Positions 50,494 through 55,696 of a DNA stretch of 55,696 bases are shown here, piece by piece. A program made the translations under genes and the position numbers. The stretch comes from Solirubrobacteraceae bacterium (GTDB taxonomy: Bacteria; Actinomycetota; Thermoleophilia; Solirubrobacterales; Solirubrobacteraceae): positions 1 through 55,696 of the forward strand of contig JAEMQS010000024.1 in the NCBI GenBank assembly GCA_016463765.1. The letters are read 5' to 3'. The first letter of the stretch is position 1. Each line of letters starts with the position of its first letter. A model generated the notes under the pieces. The model did not search any database and was not told the DNA's origin. It saw nothing but the letters and a program-made list of their open reading frames with translations.

Positions 50494-51213
50494 TCATCCA
50501 CCCCTCAGATCCGCACCTATTTCCGGCATATCATGAGCCCGGCGGCGATCTCCGGCCGCCCGGGGCAGCAAACGCACCTCACGGGCGAAGCTCTGCGCCG
50601 CGGCGAGGTAGACGGCCTGCCGCAGGGACACCCGCAGCGACGCCTCCACGCGCGCGATCGCCTCGGTCCCCTCAGGCCCCGCGCCGCCGGCCGGATTCGC
50701 GGCGAGGACCTCGACGTCCTGGAGCGCGAGCGTCGTCCCGCCGGATGCTCCAGCCCGATCATCCCGGGTGACGAGGACATCGACCCGCGTGCCGGGCTGG
50801 ACGAGCTCCGCCGACCCGGACGCGACGACCTCCGCGACGCGCTCGCCACGACGCACCGGTGCGCCGATCGCCGGCGTGCGGCCGTCGTCGAGCATCGCCG
50901 TGAGGATCTCCGTGTCCGGCGGGATGGCGGTCGCGGCGCGCAGACCCGCGACATCGCCTGGCGAGGCGAGCGCCCCCTGGGGCGCGTACCGCGCCGGCAC
51001 CATCCGCCGCGCGAGGTTCTCGGGCCGCAGCGGATCTCCCGCGGCGATCGCGCCGCGGCTGACGAGGACCGGCACGGGCTCACCGATGCGCTCGGCCAGC
51101 GCGCGCTCGCGGCCCGCCATGTCGGTCGCCGCGAGGCCGCCGAGGACGAGCGCGAGCCCGCCGAGGAGGAGCGCCCGACGGCGCCGCGCGCGCTCGGGAC
51201 GCGGCGCGCTCAC
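50494..51213 (-). CDS. cpaB: Tad pilus assembly protein CpaB/RcpC (SAF domain)
   Basis: About 239 residues. One N-terminal transmembrane helix (RRRALLLGGLALVLGGLAAT), then a SAF domain (VLVSRGAIAAGDPLRPENLA, followed by ALASPGDVAGLRAATAIPPD) and the RcpC-like part with VQPGTRVDVLVTRDDR. In other Tad systems CpaB is an envelope assembly factor. I choose GTG 51211-51213, which overlaps the histidine-kinase stop by 4 bp; the longer open frame upstream shadows the kinase. Its linkage to a two-component system suggests that pilus assembly is its output. Confidence 0.85.
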   Translation of the reverse strand: MSAPRPERARRRRALLLGGLALVLGGLAATDMAGRERALAERIGEPVPVLVSRGAIAAGDPLRPENLARRMVPARYAPQGALASPGDVAGLRAATAIPPDTEILTAMLDDGRTPAIGAPVRRGERVAEVVASGSAELVQPGTRVDVLVTRDDRAGASGGTTLALQDVEVLAANPAGGAGPEGTEAIARVEASLRVSLRQAVYLAAAQSFAREVRLLPRAAGDRRRAHDMPEIGADLRGG

Positions 51214-51929
51214 GCCGGCAGCTCGCAGGCCGGGAGCTCCAGGGCGATCCGCGCGCCGCGATCCGCCGGCGCGGTCGCCAGCCGCCCGCCGTGGCTGCGC
51301 GCGATCTGGTCGGCGATCGCGAGGCCGCGTCCGCGCCGCCCTCGCCCGGCACGCCGGCGGCGTGTCAGCTCGCCGACCGGCGCCGGCAGCCCGGGCCCGT
51401 GGTCGGCAACCTCGACGTGGACCGCGCCGCCACGGCGGTGCACGGCGAGATCCACCGGGCCCCCGCCGTGCTCCAGCGCGTTCGCGACCAGGTTCGACAG
51501 GGCCTGGGCCAGCCGGACACGGTCGCCGCGGACCCGCACCCCCGCGGGCGTCGGGCCGACCCGCAGGTCGCTGCCGAACGCCCGAGCGACGACGTGCCAG
51601 CTGGCGAGCAACTCCTCCACGAGCTCGCCCACCTCGACGGGCTCGTCGCGCAGCACCACGGTCCGCCCGATGCGCGCGGCCGCGAGGTCGTCGAGCGCCA
51701 TCCCCGCCCGGCGCAGCTCGCCGTCCAGCGCTTCGAGGCGCGGTTGCGGAGCCTCGCCGCGCCGTTCCATCGACGCGAGCAGCAGCCGTGCGGCCGCCAG
51801 CGGGTTGCGCAGCTCGTGACACGCCCGCGCGACGAGCTCACGCCGCTGGCGCAGGCGAAGCGTCTGCAGGCCCGCCGCGCCGACCGCGGCGAGCGCCGCG
51901 CACCAGCCCAGCAGTCCCAGCGCGCTCAT
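51210..51929 (-). CDS. Short membrane histidine kinase without sensor domain
   Basis: About 239 residues. One N-terminal membrane helix (LGLLGWCAALAAVGAAGLQT), then directly the HisKA domain with the phospho-acceptor histidine in ACHELRNPLAAARLLLA. The HATPase follows: N box QALSNLVANALEHGGG, G1 VADHGPGLP, G2 GRGLAIADQIARSHGG. No extracellular or PAS sensing domain is present, so the signal must come through the membrane helix or a partner. ATG 51927-51929 overlaps the response-regulator stop (ATGA), and the gene overlaps cpaB at its end. Confidence 0.9.
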   Translation of the reverse strand: MSALGLLGWCAALAAVGAAGLQTLRLRQRRELVARACHELRNPLAAARLLLASMERRGEAPQPRLEALDGELRRAGMALDDLAAARIGRTVVLRDEPVEVGELVEELLASWHVVARAFGSDLRVGPTPAGVRVRGDRVRLAQALSNLVANALEHGGGPVDLAVHRRGGAVHVEVADHGPGLPAPVGELTRRRRAGRGRRGRGLAIADQIARSHGGRLATAPADRGARIALELPACELPA

Positions 51930-52645
51930 CGGATCACCGGCCCGTCGACGAGGCGGTAGCCGACACCCCACACGTTGACGACGAACCGGTCGCCGTGCAC
52001 GCCGAGCTTCTGGCGCAGCCGGCACGCGTGGGAGTCCAGCGTGCGGGTCTGCCCGGACACGCGGTACCCCCAGATCGTGCGCAGCAGCTCGTCCTTCGTA
52101 TGCACGCGGGTCGGCTCGGCCGCCAGCGCGCGCAGGAGCGCGAACTCCTTCTGGGAGAGCGGCACGAGGTCACCGCGGATGCGGGTCTCGCGTCCGGCGG
52201 GGTCGACCTCCAGCTCGCCGATCCGCATCCGCCCTCCGCGGGACACCGCGGCACGGCGGCGCAGCAGTGCGCCGACCCGTCCCCGGAGCTCCGGATAGCT
52301 GAACGGCTTGGCCACGAAGTCATCCGCTCCGCGCTCGAACCCGCGGACGCGATCGATCTCGGTGGCCCTGCCGGAGAGCAGCACCACGGGCGTCGCCGGG
52401 TCCACCCGGCTCGCGAGCCCGTCGGCCTCGCGGACGCGCCGCAGCACGTCGTAGCCGCTGCCGTCTGGCAGCCCGACGTCGACCAGCGCGAGGTCGGGAT
52501 ACTTGCTCTCCAAGAGCCGCGCGCCGTCGCGGGCGGTCTCGGCGGGGACGACCTCGTAGCCGTCGGCCGTGAGGTTGTCGGCGAGGAACGTGCGGGTGGC
52601 CGCGTCGTCCTCGATGAGGAGAATGGTGTGGGCTTCGTCGGTCAT
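51926..52645 (-). CDS. OmpR/PhoB-type response regulator
   Basis: About 239 residues. Receiver domain with acidic pocket LLIEDD, phospho-acceptor aspartate in LALVDVGLPDGSG, VVLLSGRATE and the conserved lysine FVAKPFSY. C-terminal winged helix with LSQKEFALLRALAAEPTRVH, ELLRTIWGY, and RTLDSHACRLRQKLG ending in VWGVGYRLV. ATG 52643-52645, preceded by an element shared with cpaF. Co-transcribed with its kinase and cpaB, so it probably controls the Tad genes. Confidence 0.95.
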   Translation of the reverse strand: MTDEAHTILLIEDDAATRTFLADNLTADGYEVVPAETARDGARLLESKYPDLALVDVGLPDGSGYDVLRRVREADGLASRVDPATPVVLLSGRATEIDRVRGFERGADDFVAKPFSYPELRGRVGALLRRRAAVSRGGRMRIGELEVDPAGRETRIRGDLVPLSQKEFALLRALAAEPTRVHTKDELLRTIWGYRVSGQTRTLDSHACRLRQKLGVHGDRFVVNVWGVGYRLVDGPVIR

Positions 52646-52682
52646 GCCCTCTCTAGGGCACAGCCGCGGAGATTCGCCCCCC
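52643..52682 (-). promoter_or_regulatory. Start-proximal element ahead of the response regulator
   Basis: Minus strand: GGGGGGCGA, 13 bases, then TGCCCTAGAGAGGGCATG ending in the start codon. Compared with the cpaF element, 16 of the last 18 bases and all of GGGGGGCGA agree. The inverted repeat TGCCC/GGGCA is only 5 bp here, so the conserved feature is probably the sequence rather than the hairpin. Confidence 0.5.
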
Positions 52683-52733
52683 TGGTGCAACATCGCGTGC
52701 AGCACACCAGGCTGAGCAGGAACCCCGCATAGG

Positions 52734-53210
52734 ATGCCGACGCTCATGGACCGGCGCGGCAATTACGACTCCGGCGACGACTTCGTGCTCGAGTACGGAG
52801 AGTTGCGATTCACCTTCAACGACCGAGACTTCTCCGAGCGCTGCGAGCAGGCCGCGCTGAAGCTCGGGTTCGTCGGCGGCACGCTCGACGACCCTGAGCT
52901 CGAGGACCTCGTGAACCTTGCCGTCAACGGCGAGATCCAGGACCCGGCCTCGGCACTGGGCGAGCACGTCAACGACTGCTGGCCCGAGCTGTGCGGCCCA
53001 GCCGAGCGGTCGCTCGTGCACTGGCTGCGGCGGCTGGTCTTCCGGTCCGCGTGGCTGGACCAGCGCGTCAAGGAGGGTGAGCTCGACGTGGTCTTCGACC
53101 CCGCCGAGCTGCGCTTCTCCTACGTGCAGCCCGACCGTGGCGGCGCGCCCATCGAGCTGGCGCCCGAGCCCTCGTGGTGCCGGGTCGCCTACTCGCGCGC
53201 CGCCTCGTAG
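52734..53210 (+). CDS. Acidic protein of unknown function
   Basis: 158 residues (or 154 from the second ATG at 52746). Soluble and acidic, with no signal peptide or membrane helix. It opens with DRRGNYDSGDDFVLEYGELR and contains FTFNDRDFSERCEQAALKLG and LRRLVFRSAWLDQRVKEGEL. I do not recognise a family. It is divergent from the response regulator (88 bp between starts) and converges on the Rho-like gene with 9 bp between stops. Coding character (high GC in third positions, balanced composition) supports a real gene. Confidence 0.7.
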   Translation: MPTLMDRRGNYDSGDDFVLEYGELRFTFNDRDFSERCEQAALKLGFVGGTLDDPELEDLVNLAVNGEIQDPASALGEHVNDCWPELCGPAERSLVHWLRRLVFRSAWLDQRVKEGELDVVFDPAELRFSYVQPDRGGAPIELAPEPSWCRVAYSRAAS

Positions 53211-53219
53211 CCCCGCGAC

Positions 53220-54506
53220 CTACGCGACGCCCAGCGCGCTGGCGCGCGCCTGCGTGATCGCCTCGGCACCGGCGTCACCGACGAGCAGCTCCGGGCGGAT
53301 GGTGCCGCTGGCGGCGAGGTCGAGCGCCGGGAAGCGGCCCGTGCTCGTCAGCAGCACGTCGAGGGCGATGACCGTGGTCTCGCCACCGAACGGCTCGGCG
53401 GCCGTCGCGATGACGGTCAGCGACCCGCTCTCGCTCAGGTTGCGCGCCGAGGCGAGCGCCTTGCGCGCCGCCGACGGCGCGAGCGCGTCGAGACCGTCGA
53501 TGAGCACGACTGCGTTGCCGCCGCGCGCCGCGAGGCGGCGGGCGGTCTGCAGGACCCGGTCGGTCGCCTGGGCGAGCGTGTCCGCGGACGCGCCGAGCGT
53601 CAGCGCGGCGGCCGGCTCGATCTCCGCGGCCTGCCACTCGGCCAGCTCCTCCGGCCGGACGCCGGCGAGGACGACGGACAACTCGATCTCGTCGTGGCCC
53701 TTCAGGGCGACGGCGAGACGACGCAGCGCCTCGCTCTTGCCCGCGCGGGCCATGCCCGTGATCGTGGCCCGCGAGCCGTAGCCGAGCGGCGTGAGCCATT
53801 CGATGGCCTTGAGCGTCGGGTCCTCGGTGCCGAGGGCGAAGCGCTCGGACGGGAACGCGGCGGGCAGATCGTCGAAGCGGGTGCCCTCGGCGACCTCGTC
53901 GGCCGGGCGGCCGTTGATCGTGTCGACGCGGACGAGCGACGGATGGCGCTCGGAGCGGCGCGGCGCGCGGACGGGGCCCGCGACGGTGTCACCGTCGACG
54001 AGCTCGCATCGGCGCACCTGCGCGGCCGAGATGTAGACGTCGTCCTCGCCGGTCTCCCCCGCCTTCAGGCGGACGAAGCCCGACCCGTTGCCGAGCAGCT
54101 CGACGGTGCCCTCCGCGACGCGGTCCTCCTGCGGGGCGGCCTCGGGCTCGCGGTCCTCGTCGCGGTTGCGCGTGCGGCCGCGGCGCGGGCGCTCGCGCGG
54201 GGCCTCATCCTCGTCCTCGGCGTCGGCCTCGGGGGCGTCGCCGTTGGCCTCGCCGCGCGCACGGCCACGGCCGCGGCCGCCGCGGCGCGAACGGCGCTGA
54301 CGCGGCGCGTCCTCGTCGGTGCTGCCGTCCTCGACGGGCTCGTCGACGGGGGCGCTCGCGGCGTCCGGGTCCTGGACGCCGAGGATCGCGTCGACGAGAT
54401 CGGCCTTGCGGAGGCGGCGGAAGCCCTCGAGTCCGATCTCCGAGGCGATCTCGTGCAGATCGGCGAGGGGGCTGGACTCCAGCGCGGGGCGGGACAAGAC
54501 GGTCAT
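53220..54506 (-). CDS. Rho-like transcription termination factor, divergent
   Basis: About 428 residues from ATG 54504-54506, with an excellent AGGAGGA ribosome binding site. Rho N-terminal domain (ADLHEIASEIGLEGFRRLRK), a disordered Arg/Asp/Glu-rich insert as in actinobacterial Rho, a cold-shock-type primary RNA site (EGTVELLGNGSGFVRL, then DVYISAAQVRRCELVDGD), then the ATPase with FPSERFALG, P-loop GMARAGKSEALRRLA, Walker B VVLIDGLDAL and ARNLSESGSLTVIATA. By eye it lacks several Rho hallmarks: DERPEE reads GVRPEE, the Q-loop stretch after Walker B is absent, and the arginine in the NRSGTR block is Ala. It could be a second, specialised Rho or an inactive regulator. Confidence 0.82.
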   Translation of the reverse strand: MTVLSRPALESSPLADLHEIASEIGLEGFRRLRKADLVDAILGVQDPDAASAPVDEPVEDGSTDEDAPRQRRSRRGGRGRGRARGEANGDAPEADAEDEDEAPRERPRRGRTRNRDEDREPEAAPQEDRVAEGTVELLGNGSGFVRLKAGETGEDDVYISAAQVRRCELVDGDTVAGPVRAPRRSERHPSLVRVDTINGRPADEVAEGTRFDDLPAAFPSERFALGTEDPTLKAIEWLTPLGYGSRATITGMARAGKSEALRRLAVALKGHDEIELSVVLAGVRPEELAEWQAAEIEPAAALTLGASADTLAQATDRVLQTARRLAARGGNAVVLIDGLDALAPSAARKALASARNLSESGSLTVIATAAEPFGGETTVIALDVLLTSTGRFPALDLAASGTIRPELLVGDAGAEAITQARASALGVA

Positions 54507-54593
54507 GGGTTCCTCCTGGGTACGAGTGGGGCGGTCGGCGTCCGGTTCCGCGTTGGTCAGCGGCCGGCGACCCGTGTGGCCCTGCAATCTAGT

Positions 54594-54622
54594 GGACCTG
54601 CCGGTTGGTTCGTCGCAGGTCC
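54594..54622 (-). terminator. Inverted repeat downstream of folP
   Basis: GGACCTGC (54594-54601) and GCAGGTCC (54615-54622), 8-bp perfect arms with a 13-base loop, 23 bp after the folP stop and before the Rho-like gene. A possible terminator; no U-tract. Confidence 0.35.
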
Positions 54623-54644
54623 GCCGGGTCCTCCGTGGACCGGG

Positions 54645-55556
54645 TCAGCCCGTGGGCTCGCGGCGCAGCTCCTCGGCGAGCGTCGTGGCCGCCCCGAGCG
54701 CGGCCTCGCCGCGGAGCACCGCGCGCACCGCGAGGAAGTCCGCGGCCGCCGCCACGTCGTGGACGCGGAAGACGTGTCCGCCGGCGTCCGCACCGTGGGC
54801 GAGCGCCGCGAGGGTCCCCGCGCCGCGCTCGCGCGGCGGCCGGCCGGTGATGGCCCCGACGAAGTCCTTGCGGGAGATCGCGAGGAGGATCGGGCGCTCC
54901 AGCGCGTGCAGCGTATCGAGTCGCCGCAGGCTCTCGACCGTCTGCGCCGGCGTCTTGGCGAAGTCCGGGCCGGGGTCGAGCATGATCTGCTCGGCCTCGA
55001 CGCCCCGCTCTGCGGCGAGCCGCATGCGGTCGCGCAGGAACGACTGCACGTCGGCGACGACGTCGTCGTAGAACGACGGGTCCAGCAGCTTCTGCTTCGG
55101 CGGCACGCGGGTGTGCATGAGCACGAGTCCCGCGCCCGTCTCGGCGCAGACGTCCGCGAGCTCGGGGTCGCGCAGCCCGCTGACGTCGTTGACGATGGCC
55201 GCGCCGGCCGCGACGGCGGCGCGCGCCACCGCGGGCTTGTAGGTGTCGACGGACACGACCGCGCCCAGCTCACCGGTCACCCGTTCGATCAGCGGAACGA
55301 CCCGCTCGATCTCCTCCTGCGCGTCGACCGCCGGACGGTTCGTCACGCCGGACTCCCCGCCGATGTCGATGATGTCGGCGCCGGCGCCGAGCAGCTCGGA
55401 CGCCAGCCGGACACGGGCGTCCAGCGTGCGGGTCGAGCCGTCATCGCTGAACGAGTCGGGCGTCGCGTTGACGATCCCCATGAGCCAGGGACGATCGAAG
55501 GTCAGGACCTGGTCGCATGCGCGCAGCCGCCGGACCGGCCCCGGCGGGCTCAGCAC
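54645..55556 (-). CDS. folP: Dihydropteroate synthase
   Basis: Condenses p-aminobenzoate with dihydropterin pyrophosphate in folate synthesis; the sulfonamide target. 303 residues from GTG 55554-55556. Shows LMGIVNATPDSFSDDG (signature 1), GADIIDIGGESGVTNRP, VSVDTYKPAVARAAVAAGA, IVNDVSGLRDPELADV, IMLDPGPDFAKTPAQT, and ISRKDFVGAITGRPP with the conserved Lys. TIM-barrel, cytosolic. It starts inside the last codons of the preceding gene (7-bp overlap). Folate supply also serves the T protein of the gcv operon in this window. Confidence 0.95.
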   Translation of the reverse strand: MLSPPGPVRRLRACDQVLTFDRPWLMGIVNATPDSFSDDGSTRTLDARVRLASELLGAGADIIDIGGESGVTNRPAVDAQEEIERVVPLIERVTGELGAVVSVDTYKPAVARAAVAAGAAIVNDVSGLRDPELADVCAETGAGLVLMHTRVPPKQKLLDPSFYDDVVADVQSFLRDRMRLAAERGVEAEQIMLDPGPDFAKTPAQTVESLRRLDTLHALERPILLAISRKDFVGAITGRPPRERGAGTLAALAHGADAGGHVFRVHDVAAAADFLAVRAVLRGEAALGAATTLAEELRREPTG

Positions 55557-55696
55557 GGACGCAGCGGGCTCGGCCGGCAGGGTCGCGTCGGCGTCGTCGG
55601 CGTCGACGGCGCGGGAGTGGTCTCGACCGGCGGCTCGGGCTGCGGCGTCGGCGGAGGGTCGGGCTGCGGCTGAGGGTCGGGCTGCGGTGCCGGGGG
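55550..55696 (-). CDS. C-terminal proline-rich tail of a gene cut by the window edge
   Basis: 48 codons to a TGA at 55550-55552, reading PPAPQPDPQPQPDPPPTPQP and on to TPTTPTRPCRPSPLRPC, with GC-rich third positions as in neighbouring genes. It overlaps the folP start by 7 bp, which argues for a real upstream gene in the same operon. In many actinobacteria folP follows ftsH or folE, but the visible tail cannot tell which. Confidence 0.5.
   Translation of the reverse strand, partial: PPAPQPDPQPQPDPPPTPQPEPPVETTPAPSTPTTPTRPCRPSPLRPC

Noticed and set aside
54507..54593. Sigma-70 promoter for the Rho-like gene (TAGATT near 54588)
   Set aside because: The -10 is fair, but the best -35 at 17 bp is GACGAA, and the hexamer is adjacent to the folP-end inverted repeat; too weak to list as a feature.
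1..55696. tRNA, rRNA, CRISPR array or prophage
   Set aside because: No cloverleaf-like sequence, regular spaced repeats, or phage structural or integrase genes were recognised on reading both strands; short GGTTCGA-like strings fall inside coding genes.

Overview
The window is high-GC DNA whose gene content points to an actinobacterium. It has Ser/Thr kinase and FHA signalling, a division and cell-wall (dcw) cluster without ftsA, a MurE with the DNPR motif of meso-diaminopimelate ligases, a Tad pilus locus without a secretin, and many GTG starts with 4-bp stop/start overlaps. A Thermoleophilia/Solirubrobacterales-type organism is my best guess, but that is inference. No tRNA, rRNA, CRISPR array or insertion sequence was seen.

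Left arm (1-11.5 kb): the 5' part of trpS, a multi-pass membrane protein, a DUF4282 protein and a secreted calcium-loop protein. Next comes a signalling module: a ubiquitin-like/TM/SPOR protein, a DUF2510 membrane protein, an FHA-HTH regulator and a cytosolic Ser/Thr kinase. A divergent second ubiquitin-like/TM protein carries an apparent 1-bp frameshift. It is followed by a large SF2 helicase with two predicted membrane segments and a COG4315-type lipoprotein.

Centre (11.5-44 kb, minus strand, transcribed right to left): mraZ-rsmH-ftsL-ftsI-murE-murF-mraY, then murD-ftsW-murG, then murC-murB-ftsQ, ftsZ, and a glycine-cleavage operon gcvT-gcvH-gcvPA-gcvPB. The dcw cluster is broken at two places. 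Between mraY and murD sits a 3,098-residue Rhs/YD protein whose domain order (TTR-like, FN-plug-like, NHL propeller, YD shell) resembles animal teneurins, coupled to a small TPR gene. Between murG and murC sits yceI-oxidoreductase-tetR, with two matching palindromic operators ahead of it; it runs 11 bp from murC and may drive it. The mraZ promoter carries MraZ-type TGGGN boxes, and its transcript probably begins with a perfect 18-bp hairpin.

Right arm (44-55.7 kb): a divergent large lipoprotein (DUF3352-like); Tad pilus genes tadA/cpaF-tadB-tadC; a secreted IPT/TIG protein with calcium-binding-type loops; and a response regulator-histidine kinase-cpaB operon. cpaF and the response regulator share an unusual start-proximal sequence element. 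The window ends with a small unknown protein, a Rho-like factor that lacks several hallmark catalytic and RNA-binding residues, folP, and the proline-rich tail of one more gene.

Perfect hairpins without U-tracts sit at or across the stop codons of several genes (gcvPB, ftsZ, murG, the DUF3352 gene). This suggests a common style of transcript end in this genome.
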